Shown: positions 39,068 through 48,242, counted from the stretch's first letter. The stretch is 64,000 bases of DNA from Pseudarthrobacter sp. fls2-241-R2A-127 (GCF_030209355.1 NZ_JARVSF010000002.1:1-64000); one strand, 5' to 3'. Notes: a model not told the origin generated them from the letters alone. Translations and numbers: made by a program.

Positions 39068-39331
39068 TTAGCGGGCGCTGCGCCGGGTGACCATGCCGTA
39101 AATGGCAAGGACGATCAGCGAGCCGACGATCGCCAGCAGCCAGGTCTGGATGGAGAAGAACTCCTGCAGTCCACTGCCGAAGATCATTCCGCCCAGCCAG
39201 CCGCCGAGGAGCGCGCCAACAACGCCCAGGATCAGCGTGACGACCCAGCCGCCACCCTGCCTGCCCGGGAGGATCGCCTTAGCGATCGCACCAGCGATAA
39301 GTCCGAGAATCAAAAATGCAATAAATCCCAT
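39068..39331 (-). CDS. GlsB/YeaQ/YmgE-family stress membrane protein
   Basis: An 87-residue membrane protein with three hydrophobic segments: GFIAFLILGLIAGAIAKAIL, GGGWVVTLILGVVGALLGGWLGG and TWLLAIVGSLIVLAIYGMV. The motif AKAILPGRQGGGW is the signature of the transglycosylase-associated GlsB/YeaQ family. Start at 39331 gives the family's usual length, and AGGAAGAG lies upstream. These proteins are induced by envelope or general stress. A 7-bp inverted repeat and a CATGCTTACTA motif lie upstream, shared with another gene in this window. Confidence 0.9.
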   Translation of the reverse strand: MGFIAFLILGLIAGAIAKAILPGRQGGGWVVTLILGVVGALLGGWLGGMIFGSGLQEFFSIQTWLLAIVGSLIVLAIYGMVTRRSAR

Positions 39332-39396
39332 TTGTCGCTCTCTTCCTACGTAGAGGAGGCCTCCGGGTCCCGGAGGCACTTCATCCTTCTGGCTCA

Positions 39397-39416
39397 ATAG
39401 TAATCATGCTTACTAT
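39397..39416. promoter_or_regulatory. Inverted repeat ATAGTAA-N6-TTACTAT upstream of the GlsB-type gene
   Basis: Perfect 7-bp arms around TCATGC, about 66-85 bp upstream of the start at 39331. It contains CATGCTTACTA (39405-39415), which also occurs at 58635-58645 upstream of another reverse-strand gene. Confidence 0.45.
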
Positions 39417-39461
39417 CTATTTGCCAACCTGTTTTTGGAAAAAGAGCGCTTCAGGCAGTTT

Positions 39462-40295
39462 TTAGTGCCCGGTTCTATCTGAATCGTTGCCTGCGCCCGG
39501 ACCCTCGTCCAGGACCGAAAGATCCGCTAGATCCTGCGGGTCCAGGACGAAATTGAACACGTCCAAATTCTCCTGCATACGCCCCGGATCAGCGGTCTTG
39601 GGAATCGTTACCAATCCGTTTTGTATGTGCCACCTCAGGACCAGTTGGCCGGGAGTTTTCCCGTGTTTTTCCGCCAGTTGCGCCAGGATGGGGGCGCCCA
39701 GCAAACCTGCGCCGGATCCGCCCAGGGGGCTGTACGATTCCGTGACAATCCCGTGCTTGGCGTGGAATTCCCGCTCAGCGGTCCGGGTAATCGCGGGACT
39801 CAGCTGGACCTGGTTGACCGCAGGCACCACGTCCGTCTCTGCCATCAGGCGCTCCAAGTGGGCCGGCTTGAAGTTGGACACCCCGATGGACCGGACCTTT
39901 CCCTCCGCCTGCAGCCGTTCAAACGTCTGCCAGGTGGAAACGTACTGGTCCCTTGCCGGCAGGGGCCAATGGATCAGCAACAGGTCCACATAGTCCACGC
40001 CCAGGCGCTTCAGCGAGCCCTCCAGCCCCGCAACGGCGCGGTCCTGGCCTTGGAATTCACCGTCGAGCTTGGTGGTGACGAACAGTTCGCCGCGGTCCAG
40101 TCCGGTTGCCCGGATGCCGTTGCCCACCCCGCGCTCGTTGCCGTACTTCACCGCGGTATCGATGTGCCGGTACCCGGCTTCCACGGCCCGTACGACGGCG
40201 GCCGCCACCTGGTCGTCGTCCAGCGGCCAGGTGCCCAAACCGAGCTGGGGGATGCTGTTGCCGTCATTGAGGGGGATGAGCGGTGCAAATGTCAT
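39462..40295 (-). CDS. Aldo/keto reductase (2,5-diketogluconate reductase-like)
   Basis: A 277-residue AKR5-type reductase. IPQLGLGTWPLDDDQVAAAV opens it; the catalytic set is in RHIDTAVKYGNE (Asp, Tyr), FVTTKLDGE (Lys) and LLIHWPLP (His). SIGVSNFKPAHLERL and VTIPKTADPGRM are family signatures for substrate and NADPH binding. Start at 40295 is supported by GGGGAG upstream; the frame runs further but is non-family sequence. It follows the acyl-CoA ligase gene after 35 bp in the same direction, so it may share that transcript. Carbonyl substrate unknown. Confidence 0.9.
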   Translation of the reverse strand: MTFAPLIPLNDGNSIPQLGLGTWPLDDDQVAAAVVRAVEAGYRHIDTAVKYGNERGVGNGIRATGLDRGELFVTTKLDGEFQGQDRAVAGLEGSLKRLGVDYVDLLLIHWPLPARDQYVSTWQTFERLQAEGKVRSIGVSNFKPAHLERLMAETDVVPAVNQVQLSPAITRTAEREFHAKHGIVTESYSPLGGSGAGLLGAPILAQLAEKHGKTPGQLVLRWHIQNGLVTIPKTADPGRMQENLDVFNFVLDPQDLADLSVLDEGPGAGNDSDRTGH

Positions 40296-40330
40296 GCCAT
40301 CAGTCTCCCCCTTATCGGACGGATCCGGCC

Positions 40331-41887
40331 TTAGGCCGGGTCCCCGGCAAGTTTCCGCTTGAGGATCTTTCCACTCGGACCAAGCGGAAGCTCGGAGAGG
40401 ATCCTGACCACCCGCGGGTACTTGTAGGCCGCCAGCCGTGTGCTGGCGAACTCGATCAGCTCGGATTCCGTGACGGTGGCCCCCGAGTCCAACACGATTG
40501 CGGCCGCGATCTCCTGCCCGTGCATCTCGTCCGGAATTCCGTAAACGGCGGCGCTGACCACGGAGGGGTGGGTCAACAGGACTTCCTCCACTTCGCGTGG
40601 GTAGACGTTGTAGCCGTTGCGGATGATCATGTCCTTCTTGCGGTCCACGATGGTGAGGTAGCCGTCGTCGTCCTTGGTGCCAAGGTCTCCGCTGCGGAAC
40701 CAACCGTCCACCACGGCTTCCGCGGTGGCGTCCGGGCGGTTGAGGTAGCCCTTCATGAGCAGGTGTCCGCGGATCACCAGCTCGCCAAGTTCCCCGTTGG
40801 GCAGCAGTTCGATGCTTTCCACGGTCTCCGGGCGGGCGATCTCGATGTCGACGCCCCAGATAGGGACGCCGATGGTTCCCGGCCGGGGCGGGGTGCCCAC
40901 ATGGTTGAAAGCGGCCACCGGGGAGGTTTCGGTGAGGCCGTACCCTTCGTGGATCTCCACGCCAAAGACGTCGCGGAACCGGTCCATCACGGCCAGCGGC
41001 AGCGACGCTCCGCCGGAGATGCCGTACCGCAGGGCCGTCGGCCGGTCCGGCACTGTTTTAGCGGCTTCCAGGAGCGCCACGTACATGGTGGGCACGCCGA
41101 GGAAGATGTTCACGTCGTGCGTTGCCAGCAGCTTCAACGCGTCCGGACCGGTGAAGCGTGGCATGAGGACGATCGTGGCACCGGCGCGGAGTCCCGTGTT
41201 GAGGACAACGGTCTGGCCGAAGGTGTGGAAAAGCGGCAACCCGCCGAACAGGACGTCACCGGGCCGGAAGTCCATCACGCTGGTGAGCAGCACGCTGGTC
41301 TGTTCCACCAGGGCGAAGTGCGTGCCCAGCGCCCCCTTCGGTTTGCCGGTGGTGCCCGAGGTGTAAAGGATGGTGGCCGTATCCGAGGGGCGGCACGGTT
41401 CATAGGTGCGGATGGGTTCGGCGGCGGCTGCCTCCGCCTCCAGCCGGGGGAACCCGTCGTCGTCCGGGGCCAAGACCGTCACCACGTCCACCCCGCTGGC
41501 GGCAGCGCCCGCCGCACCCTCCGCCAGGAGCGGGGCAGCGCAGACCAGCGGCCCGGCCCCGCTGTCCTGCAGGACATATTCGATCTCGCGGCCCTTGAGC
41601 AGGGCGTGGACAGGGACAACGATGGCGCCCAGCGACAGGATGGCGTAGTACACCCGCGCGAAGTCCGGAACGTTGGGAATCAGGACGGCGACGGCGTCTC
41701 CCGGGCCCACGCCCCGCGCCTTCAATGCTCCGGCGTAGGCGCGGGTATGGTTCCACAGGTCCCGGTAGCTGACCTGGTCGTCACCGACAATGAGGGCGAT
41801 GCTGTCCGGAGTGCGGTGTGCCGATTCGGCCAGGATGGCGGCGACGGAGATGGTGGCGAAGCCGTCGGCGGAGGTGGTGTTGTTCAT
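40331..41887 (-). CDS. Long-chain-type acyl-CoA synthetase
   Basis: A 518-residue adenylate-forming CoA ligase. The phosphate loop is ILYTSGTTGKPKGALGTH, then YGLTETSPVAAF, and FRSGDLGTKDDDGYLTIVDRKKDMIIRNGYNVYP; the terminal catalytic lysine is in GPSGKILKRKL. The hydrophobic tunnel region resembles medium/long-chain fatty acyl ligases. It is downstream of thiolase and acyl-CoA dehydrogenase genes in the same orientation under a TetR regulator, so it probably activates the acid that this operon beta-oxidises. Confidence 0.9.
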   Translation of the reverse strand: MNNTTSADGFATISVAAILAESAHRTPDSIALIVGDDQVSYRDLWNHTRAYAGALKARGVGPGDAVAVLIPNVPDFARVYYAILSLGAIVVPVHALLKGREIEYVLQDSGAGPLVCAAPLLAEGAAGAAASGVDVVTVLAPDDDGFPRLEAEAAAAEPIRTYEPCRPSDTATILYTSGTTGKPKGALGTHFALVEQTSVLLTSVMDFRPGDVLFGGLPLFHTFGQTVVLNTGLRAGATIVLMPRFTGPDALKLLATHDVNIFLGVPTMYVALLEAAKTVPDRPTALRYGISGGASLPLAVMDRFRDVFGVEIHEGYGLTETSPVAAFNHVGTPPRPGTIGVPIWGVDIEIARPETVESIELLPNGELGELVIRGHLLMKGYLNRPDATAEAVVDGWFRSGDLGTKDDDGYLTIVDRKKDMIIRNGYNVYPREVEEVLLTHPSVVSAAVYGIPDEMHGQEIAAAIVLDSGATVTESELIEFASTRLAAYKYPRVVRILSELPLGPSGKILKRKLAGDPA

Positions 41888-41927
41888 GGCCTGCTTCTTT
41901 GGTGGGAGGGTTGCGCTGGTGGGAGGG

Positions 41928-43124
41928 TCACGCTTTGAGGATGAGGGCGTCGCCTTGGCCGCCGCCCCCGCAGAGGGCTACGACGCTGGTGCCTCCGCCG
42001 CGCCGTTTCAGCGCCAGCGCCTGGTGCAGCACCAGGCGGGCGCCCGAGGCGCCGACGGGGTGGCCGAGGGCAATCGCGCCGCCTTCGGCGTTCACGGTGG
42101 CGGAATCGATGCCAAGATCGTTCGCGGACTGGATCAGGACCGAGGCGAAGGCCTCGTTGATTTCCACCAGGTCAAGGTCCTGCGTGCTGAGGCCTTCGTC
42201 CTTGAGGGCGCGCTCGATGGCCCGGGCCGGCTGCGAGTGCAGGGAGCCGTCCGGTCCGGCAGTCTGGCCGTGCGCGCGGATTTCGGCGATCCATTCGAGC
42301 CCGGCGGCGATCGCGGCGGCCTTGCTGGCAATGACAAGCGCCGCCGCTCCGTCGGACAGGGGTGATGAGGAGCCTGCGGTGATGGTTGCTGCCGGGTCTT
42401 TTGAGAACGCGGGCCGGAGTTGCGCCAGGGATTCCTCGGTGGTTTCCGGCCGGATGCCCTCGTCGTGTTCAAGGGTCACGGCGGGGCCCTTGCGCTGCGG
42501 TACCTGGATCGGCGCGATTTCCTCCGCGAGCACGCCGGCGGCCCGGGCGGCTTCGGCGCGCTGGTGGGAGCGGGCGGCCACGGCGTCCTGCTCGGCACGG
42601 GTGATTCCGCGTTCGGCGTTTCCTGTATCCGTGGCCTCGCCCATCAGCTTGCCGCTCACCGGGTCCTGGAGCCCGTCGTGGTTCAGGGAGTCGAGCATGG
42701 GAGCATCGCCGATGACGACGCCTGCGCGAAGCCCGGGGACCAGGTGCGGTGCGTTGGTCATCGACTCCTGGCCTGCGGCGACAATAAAGTCGGCTTCGCC
42801 GGTGCGGATCATCCTGGCGGCATCAATGACCGCAGTGAGCCCGGACAGGCAGAGCTTGTTGATGGTGATGGTGGGAACGTCCCAGCCGATGCCGGCGGCC
42901 AGGCTGGCCTGCCGTGCGGGGCCCTGGCCTGCGCCGGCCTGGATCACCTGCCCCACGATGACGGCATCGATTTGTTCCGGTGCCACGCCGCTCCGTTCCA
43001 GCGCTGCCCGGATGGCGTGGGCGCCAAGCTGGCTCGAGGAGAAAGGCGTGAGGCCGCCGCGGAACCTGCCGAAGGGGGTCCGGGCGCCGCCGAGGATGAC
43101 GGGGATGTTGGCGTTCTGGTTCAA
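41928..43124 (-). CDS. Acetyl-CoA C-acyltransferase (thiolase)
   Basis: A thiolase of about 398 residues. IPVILGGARTPFGRFRGG opens the fold; the nucleophilic Cys lies in the region of GQVIQAGAGQGPARQ, and NKLCLSGLTAVIDAA, GHPVGASGAR (catalytic His) and VALCGGGGQGDALIL (second Cys) are intact. The preferred start is a TTG at 43124 with AAGGA seven bases upstream; a GTG at 43166 extends the frame by 14 atypical residues. It cleaves 3-ketoacyl-CoA to acetyl-CoA and the shortened acyl-CoA. Neighbours are acyl-CoA dehydrogenase (upstream) and acyl-CoA ligase (downstream). No hydratase or 3-hydroxyacyl dehydrogenase is in this operon. Confidence 0.88.
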   Translation of the reverse strand: MNQNANIPVILGGARTPFGRFRGGLTPFSSSQLGAHAIRAALERSGVAPEQIDAVIVGQVIQAGAGQGPARQASLAAGIGWDVPTITINKLCLSGLTAVIDAARMIRTGEADFIVAAGQESMTNAPHLVPGLRAGVVIGDAPMLDSLNHDGLQDPVSGKLMGEATDTGNAERGITRAEQDAVAARSHQRAEAARAAGVLAEEIAPIQVPQRKGPAVTLEHDEGIRPETTEESLAQLRPAFSKDPAATITAGSSSPLSDGAAALVIASKAAAIAAGLEWIAEIRAHGQTAGPDGSLHSQPARAIERALKDEGLSTQDLDLVEINEAFASVLIQSANDLGIDSATVNAEGGAIALGHPVGASGARLVLHQALALKRRGGGTSVVALCGGGGQGDALILKA

Positions 43125-43169
43125 GAACAGTCCTTTCGGGCAGACGGGTTGCGGAGCCAGGGGCACGGG

Positions 43170-44426
43170 TCAGGCGAAGGCGGAGACGCCTGTGATGCCG
43201 CGGCCGATGATCAGCGCCTGCACGGTTTCGGTGCCTTCATACGTATGGATTGCTTCGATATCCGCCAGGTGCCGGGCCACCCGGTTGGCCAGCAGGATGC
43301 CGTTGCCGCCCAGGAGGTCGCGGGCATTGGAGGCGATGCCGCGGGCCGTCCGGGTGCAGGTGTACTTGACCAGCGAGGCCTGCTCCGGGGTCAGCGTTCC
43401 GGCTTCGTCGAGCCGGGTCATCTGGACCACCATCAGCTGCATGGTGGCCAGTTCGCTCAGCATCCGCGCGAGGCGCTCCTGGATGATCTGAGACGCGGCC
43501 AGCGGGCGGCCGAACTGCTGGCGCTGCCGGGCGTACTGGACGGCAGTTTCGTAGCATGCGGTGGCATGTCCGACGGCGGACCAGGCCACGCCCAGGCGGG
43601 TCGCCAACAGGACGCGGGCGGTGTCCTTGAAGGTGCGTGCGCCGGGCAGGACGTTTGCTTCGGGCACGAAGACGTTCTCCAGCCGGATGTGGGCCTGCCA
43701 GATGGCGCGAAGGGCCAGCTTGCCCTCGATCTTGGTGGCGGCGTAGCCGGGGGAGTCCTGCGGGACCAGGTAGCCGTGGACCTGGCCGTCCTCGCCGCGC
43801 GCCCAGACAACGCTGACGCCGCCGATGGAACCGTTGCCGATCCACTTCTTTTCGCCGTTGAGCAGGAAACCGCCGTCAGTACGGGTTGCCGTGGTTTCCA
43901 GCGCCACGGAGTCGGATCCATGGGTGGGCTCGGTGAGGGCAAAGGCTGCGTACTCGGTACCGCGGGCTATCGCCGGCAGCCAGCGCTCCTTCTGTGAATC
44001 GGATCCGCACTCCGCAACGGACCGCAGTGCAAGGCCGCCCTGGACCGCGATCATGGTGGCCACGGATCCGTCCCCGCGGCTGATTTCCATGTTCACCAGT
44101 CCCGCGGCCATGCTGCTCATCGGCTCGAAGCCGTTGACGGTGATGCCGTCGCGGAGCAGGTCCAGTTCGCCGAGGCGGTGGAGCAGGTGCAGCGGGTATT
44201 CGCCGCGTTCCCAGTACCCGTCGATGACGGGGAGGACTTCTTCCTGGACGAAGCGGCGGGCGCGGTCCCAGTACTTCCGGTCTTCGGCATCGATACCGGT
44301 GAAAACGGAGGCAGGATCGGTGCCGAGCGCCTCGGTGAGGAGGTAGTCGGGTTCCATCGTTCCGGCCGGGAACTCCGGCGCACCTCCGGTGATGGTGGGC
44401 GCGGGGCTGGGCGACGTCGTCGTCAT
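43170..44426 (-). CDS. Acyl-CoA dehydrogenase
   Basis: A 418-residue acyl-CoA dehydrogenase in the same branch as the one at 4108. FALTEPTHGSDSVAL binds flavin and substrate, KKWIGNGSIGGVSVVWAR follows, and HTYEGTETVQALIIGRGITG carries the catalytic Glu. It stands between a TetR gene (127 bp upstream) and the thiolase gene. The substrate is probably a fatty or branched short/medium acyl-CoA, in line with the ligase and thiolase. The N-terminal ~30 residues are extra and low in family similarity. Confidence 0.9.
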   Translation of the reverse strand: MTTTSPSPAPTITGGAPEFPAGTMEPDYLLTEALGTDPASVFTGIDAEDRKYWDRARRFVQEEVLPVIDGYWERGEYPLHLLHRLGELDLLRDGITVNGFEPMSSMAAGLVNMEISRGDGSVATMIAVQGGLALRSVAECGSDSQKERWLPAIARGTEYAAFALTEPTHGSDSVALETTATRTDGGFLLNGEKKWIGNGSIGGVSVVWARGEDGQVHGYLVPQDSPGYAATKIEGKLALRAIWQAHIRLENVFVPEANVLPGARTFKDTARVLLATRLGVAWSAVGHATACYETAVQYARQRQQFGRPLAASQIIQERLARMLSELATMQLMVVQMTRLDEAGTLTPEQASLVKYTCTRTARGIASNARDLLGGNGILLANRVARHLADIEAIHTYEGTETVQALIIGRGITGVSAFA

Positions 44427-44553
44427 GTCTGCATCCTCTGGTTCAGCGGCGGCCGCGGGCCGCCCGGGTGATGTGGCTCACGCCGCATCGACTAAGAATG
44501 CACTGAAACGCAGTTCCACGTCAAGAAACTCCGTATCAATTGCTTCGGGCGTT

Positions 44554-45276
44554 TCAGGGCAGTGCATCGCGGACCGCCTGGGCGATGGCGTCCTTGTCCG
44601 CCGGACCGGCGAGCACGGTGACGACGACGGTGGCCGCCTTGTGATCGCTGGCGGCGGCAGGGGCGGCAGCACCGAGGAGGGCGGGCCGGAACGTTTCGGC
44701 CAGGGCTGAGAGTTCACTGGCCAAGGCTGCCGCCCGCGCCCTGTCCGGCGGCCCGGATTCCCCGGGGACGGCGGAGGCGCGAAGCCACTGCCGGAGAAAA
44801 GCATTGTGTACGGCCACCACCGCTGCGGCGAAGGCGACGGCCGTGTACTCGTGGCGGCCGTCCTTGGGCAGGTTCTCCTTGAGGTACCGCAGGAAAGCCC
44901 GCTCATACCGGTGGGAGGTGACCAGCTCGCGGTCCCGGAGGGCCGGCACCGCCTGGAGGAGCCCGTACCGGGCCAGCGACGTTGCGCGGTTCTGCAGGTG
45001 GTGGTCGAACACCAGCAGCGCCGCATCCGCCACGGCGGCCAGCGGCTCCAGCCGCGAATCCGCCAGCCGGTCGTTGACCTGCAGCAGGATGCGCTCGTGG
45101 TCGGCGAAGACCACATCCTCCTTGGACCCGAACCTGCGGAAGAATGTGCTGCGGCTCATGCCCGAGGCCTCCGCCAGTTCCTCAACAGACGTTGCATCGA
45201 AACCCTGTTTGGCCAGGAGGTCGATAGCGGCGGCAACGGGCCCGTCGGCAGGATGGCTGGGAGGGGGCGAGGTCAT
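44554..45276 (-). CDS. TetR-family regulator of the acyl-CoA operon
   Basis: A 240-residue TetR protein: helix-turn-helix AAAIDLLAKQGFDATSVEELAEASGMSRSTFFRRFGSKEDVVFADHE, then an all-helical ligand domain. The ATG at 45276 has no ribosome binding site; TAGATT, a good -10, lies about seven bases upstream, so the mRNA may be leaderless. It is co-directional with, and just upstream of, acyl-CoA dehydrogenase, thiolase and ligase genes. Such TetR proteins usually repress beta-oxidation genes and release on acyl-CoA. Confidence 0.88.
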   Translation of the reverse strand: MTSPPPSHPADGPVAAAIDLLAKQGFDATSVEELAEASGMSRSTFFRRFGSKEDVVFADHERILLQVNDRLADSRLEPLAAVADAALLVFDHHLQNRATSLARYGLLQAVPALRDRELVTSHRYERAFLRYLKENLPKDGRHEYTAVAFAAAVVAVHNAFLRQWLRASAVPGESGPPDRARAAALASELSALAETFRPALLGAAAPAAASDHKAATVVVTVLAGPADKDAIAQAVRDALP

Positions 45277-45302
45277 GCGCCGAAATCTAGCACAGCAGCA
45301 AT

Positions 45303-45342
45303 GTGGCCGGCCTGCCGCGGGATGCTGCGGCAGGCCGGCCAC
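45303..45342 (-). terminator. Strong hairpin after the epimerase gene
   Basis: GTGGCCGGCCTGCCGC (45303-45318) and its exact complement (45327-45342) surround an 8-nt loop. It lies 16 bp beyond the epimerase stop and upstream of the TetR promoter, so it likely insulates the two units. Confidence 0.65.
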
Positions 45343-45357
45343 GCCGGCGGGGACGGA

Positions 45358-46380
45358 TCAGGCGCCTTGCCGGGCCCAGCTGATGAGCTTGTCCGAAAGC
45401 TGCATATAGGCCTCGTTGACCTGCTGCAGCTCCGGGTGGGCGTCGTGCCACTGGATAATTTCCCGGGCGCCGTCCGCAAACGGGATTGTGGCCGCGAAAT
45501 CCGGGACCAGGGATTTGATCTTGGTGTTGTCGAAGACCACCGAATGGGACCGGTCACCCAGCAGGTTGGAACCCAGTTCCTCGTCGTGCGCGGCGATGGT
45601 TTCGGACGCCACATGCACCAGTTCCGGTTCACGGACGCCGGCCGCCCGGGCGAACAGCTGGTAGATCTGGTTCCAGGGCAGGTACTCGTCCGAGGTGATG
45701 GTGTAGCTCTCGCCCACCGCCTGTGGCCTTCCCAGCAGCCCGGTAAACGCCTTGGCGAAGTCCTTGCTGTGCGTGAGCGTCCACAGCGAGGTGCCGTCAC
45801 CGTGGACCATGACCGGAAGGCCGTTGCGCATGCGGTGGATGTCCGTCCAGCCGCCCACCATGGCGATCTTGGTGCGGTCATAGGTGTGCGACGGCCGGAC
45901 GACGGTCACTGGAAAGTCATCCTCCCGGTAGGCCCGGAACAACAGCTCCTCGCACGCAATCTTGTCCCGGGAGTACTGCCAGAAGGGATTCTTCAACGGC
46001 GTGGACTCCAGGATGGGCAGCCTGGTGGGCGGCTTCTGGTAGGCCGAGGCGGAGCTGATGAAGACATACTGCCCCACCCGGTCCCGGAACAGGTCCATGC
46101 TGGTTCGCGCCTGGTCCGAGGTGTAGGCGATGAAGTCCGCCACGGCGTCGAACTCCCTGCCGCCCAGCACCTTCCGGACGGCGTCAGCATCTCGGACGTC
46201 CGCATGGAGCACTTCAGCGCCGTCCGGAACCGGCCTGGTGGATTGGCCCCGGTTGAGGATGGTCAGCCGGTGGCCCAGCGCGACGGCGTGTTCTGCCGCC
46301 GCCGCGCTGATGACCCCGGTGCCGCCAACGAAGAGGATGTTCCGTGGCGCCACCGTTCCGGCGGCAAGCGGAGTTACCAC
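45358..46380 (-). CDS. NAD-dependent epimerase/dehydratase-family protein
   Basis: A 340-residue extended SDR. ILFVGGTGVISAAAAEHAV is the NAD motif (GxxGxxS variant), DVRDADAVRKVLGG follows, and the active site has SSASAYQ with Tyr and Lys in YSRDK. The gene starts at GTG overlapping the aldo/keto reductase stop, so the two are coupled. The C-terminal half resembles chloroplast-RNA-binding/isoflavone-reductase-like SDRs acting on nucleotide sugars or small aromatics. Substrate unknown. Confidence 0.85.
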   Translation of the reverse strand: MVTPLAAGTVAPRNILFVGGTGVISAAAAEHAVALGHRLTILNRGQSTRPVPDGAEVLHADVRDADAVRKVLGGREFDAVADFIAYTSDQARTSMDLFRDRVGQYVFISSASAYQKPPTRLPILESTPLKNPFWQYSRDKIACEELLFRAYREDDFPVTVVRPSHTYDRTKIAMVGGWTDIHRMRNGLPVMVHGDGTSLWTLTHSKDFAKAFTGLLGRPQAVGESYTITSDEYLPWNQIYQLFARAAGVREPELVHVASETIAAHDEELGSNLLGDRSHSVVFDNTKIKSLVPDFAATIPFADGAREIIQWHDAHPELQQVNEAYMQLSDKLISWARQGA

Positions 46381-47345
46381 GCGTAGTCTTCCGGTGCCGT
46401 GCGGTGGCCCGGGAAGATGTCGTCAAGCCGCTTGAGCGCGTCTGCGTCGAGTGTGACGTCCAGGGCGCGGATGGCGGCATCGAGTTGTTCCTGCGTACGA
46501 GGTCCCACGATCGGGGCGGTCACGGCTGGCTGGTGCAGCAGCCAGGCAAGGGCCACGTCGCCGGGCTCGTGGCCCAGTTCGTCCGCGAAGTCCTCATACT
46601 GGCGGATCTGGTCTTCATGCTTCTTCAGCGTCTCGGCGGCGCGTCCTTCGGTGCGGCGGACGCCCTGGCGCTCCTTCTTAAGAACGCCGCCCAGCAAGCC
46701 GCCCTGGAGCGGCGACCAGGGGATCAGGCCCAGGCCGTACTGCTGCGCCGCCGGGATGACCTCCAGCTCCACCTGCCGCGTGAACAGGTTGTAGATGGAC
46801 TGTTCGCTGACCAGCCCGGTGTAATTCCGCCGCCGTGCCGCTTCCTGGGCCTGCGCGATGTGCCAGCCGGCGAAGTTGCTGCTGCCGGAGTACAGGATCT
46901 TCCCCTGCTGCACCGCCACTTCGATGGCCTGCCAGATCTCGTCCCAAGGTGTGTCCCGGTCGATGTGGTGGAACTGGTACACATCGATGTAGTCCGTCTG
47001 CAACCGCTTGAGGCTCGCATCCAAGGCCCGGCGGATGTTCAAGGCCGACAGCTTGGACTCGTTGGGCCGGTCCGTCATGGTGCCGTAGAGCTTGGTGGCG
47101 AGGACGGTGCGTTCGCGGCGCTCGCCGCCCTTGGCGAACCAGCGCCCAATGATTTCCTCGGTCCAGCCGCGGTGGTCGGCCCCGCCGTACACATTGGCGG
47201 TGTCGAAGAAGTTGATGCCGGACTCGTGGGCGGAGTCCATGATGCTGTGGGCGTCCGCTTCCTCCGTCTGCGGCCCGAAGTTCATGGTGCCAAGGCAGAG
47301 GCGGGAAACTTTCAGGCCTGAGCGGCCCAACTGGGTGTACTGCAT
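46374..47345 (-). CDS. Aldo/keto reductase (YajO/AKR-like)
   Basis: A 323-residue aldo/keto reductase: YTQLGRSGLKVSRLCLGTMNFG, catalytic Asp/Tyr in FFDTANVYGGADH, Lys in VLATKLYG, His in YQFHHIDRDT. WHIAQAQEAARRRNYTGLVSEQ is a typical post-barrel block, and APIVGPRTQEQLDAAI binds NADPH. It is transcribed with the epimerase gene it overlaps and with the reductase upstream (75-bp gap). Substrate unknown. Confidence 0.9.
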   Translation of the reverse strand: MQYTQLGRSGLKVSRLCLGTMNFGPQTEEADAHSIMDSAHESGINFFDTANVYGGADHRGWTEEIIGRWFAKGGERRERTVLATKLYGTMTDRPNESKLSALNIRRALDASLKRLQTDYIDVYQFHHIDRDTPWDEIWQAIEVAVQQGKILYSGSSNFAGWHIAQAQEAARRRNYTGLVSEQSIYNLFTRQVELEVIPAAQQYGLGLIPWSPLQGGLLGGVLKKERQGVRRTEGRAAETLKKHEDQIRQYEDFADELGHEPGDVALAWLLHQPAVTAPIVGPRTQEQLDAAIRALDVTLDADALKRLDDIFPGHRTAPEDYAW

Positions 47346-47420
47346 GGAAGATCCTTTCGAGGGTTGGGCCTGTCCGCCCGACGATGGGGCGTGCCGCCCG
47401 GTGGTTGGGCTTGCCGGAAC

Positions 47421-48242
47421 CTACATCTGGGTGAAGGCGGCGACGGCGGGATCGGAACCGATGCGGGCACCGGATTCCAGCGCCGTGATGGCCGCAAGTT
47501 CTTCGGTGGAGAGGGTGAGGGAGGACGCCGCAAAATTTTCCCGGATCCGCCCTGGGTTGGCTGACTTGGGGATGACGATGTTGCCCTGGGCCAGGTGCCA
47601 GGCGAGAACCACCTGGGCGGTGGTGGCATCGTGGGCGTGGGCGATCGCTGTGACGGCATTTCCGTTCAGGTCCCCGCCCTGGCCAAGCGGACTGTACGCC
47701 TCGACCGCGATTCCCAGGTCCCGGCACTTTGCGGCGAGGTCCGCCTGCTGGTAGCTGGGGTGCAGTTCGATCTGGTTGACGGCGGGCACGGTTTCGGCCG
47801 ACTCCAGCAGGGTGTCGAGGTGGTCGGACAGGAAATTAGAGACTCCGATGGCGCGGATTTCCTTGTTCTGGTACAGGCGCTCCATCTCCTTCCATGCCTG
47901 GGCGAACAGTCCCTGCGAGGGGACGGGCCAGTGGATGAGGTAAAGGTCGATGAAGTCCAGCCCCAGCGCTTTGCGGCTGTTCTGGAAGGCTTCCTGTGCC
48001 CGGCCCTGCTCGCCGTTGCGCAGCTTGGTGGTGACGAAGATTTCCTCGCGCGGGATGCCGGTGGCGGCCAGTGCAGCTCCTACCCCGGCCTCGTTGCGGT
48101 AGGCGGCCGCGGTATCGATGTGGCGGTAGCCGGCTTGGAGGGCGTCCTCCACGGTGCGTTGGGTGTCTTCCGGCGGGACCTGGAAAACGCCGAAGCCAAG
48201 TTGCGGGATGGTGACGCCGTTGATGAGTGTCAGCTCTGACAT
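47421..48242 (-). CDS. Aldo/keto reductase (2,5-diketogluconate reductase-like)
   Basis: A 273-residue AKR5-type enzyme: IPQLGFGVFQVPPEDTQRTV, catalytic Asp/Tyr in RHIDTAAAYRNE, Lys in FVTTKLRNGE, His in YLIHWPVP. NIVIPKSANPGRIREN completes the NADPH pocket. AGGAG lies eight bases before the ATG at 48242. It leads a three-gene reverse operon with another reductase and the epimerase, and is divergent from an MmyB-type regulator, a common pairing in actinobacteria. Confidence 0.91.
   Translation of the reverse strand: MSELTLINGVTIPQLGFGVFQVPPEDTQRTVEDALQAGYRHIDTAAAYRNEAGVGAALAATGIPREEIFVTTKLRNGEQGRAQEAFQNSRKALGLDFIDLYLIHWPVPSQGLFAQAWKEMERLYQNKEIRAIGVSNFLSDHLDTLLESAETVPAVNQIELHPSYQQADLAAKCRDLGIAVEAYSPLGQGGDLNGNAVTAIAHAHDATTAQVVLAWHLAQGNIVIPKSANPGRIRENFAASSLTLSTEELAAITALESGARIGSDPAVAAFTQM

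Noticed and set aside
40283..43997. Forward-strand frames of over 500 codons opposite the ligase, thiolase and dehydrogenase genes
   Set aside because: They mirror codons of well-identified reverse-strand enzymes and show no family resemblance.
44427..44600. Imperfect TGCACTGAAACG / CGTTTCAGGGCAGTGCA pairing before the acyl-CoA dehydrogenase gene
   Set aside because: One arm falls in the TetR coding end and the pairing needs a 5-base gap; too weak to call an operator.
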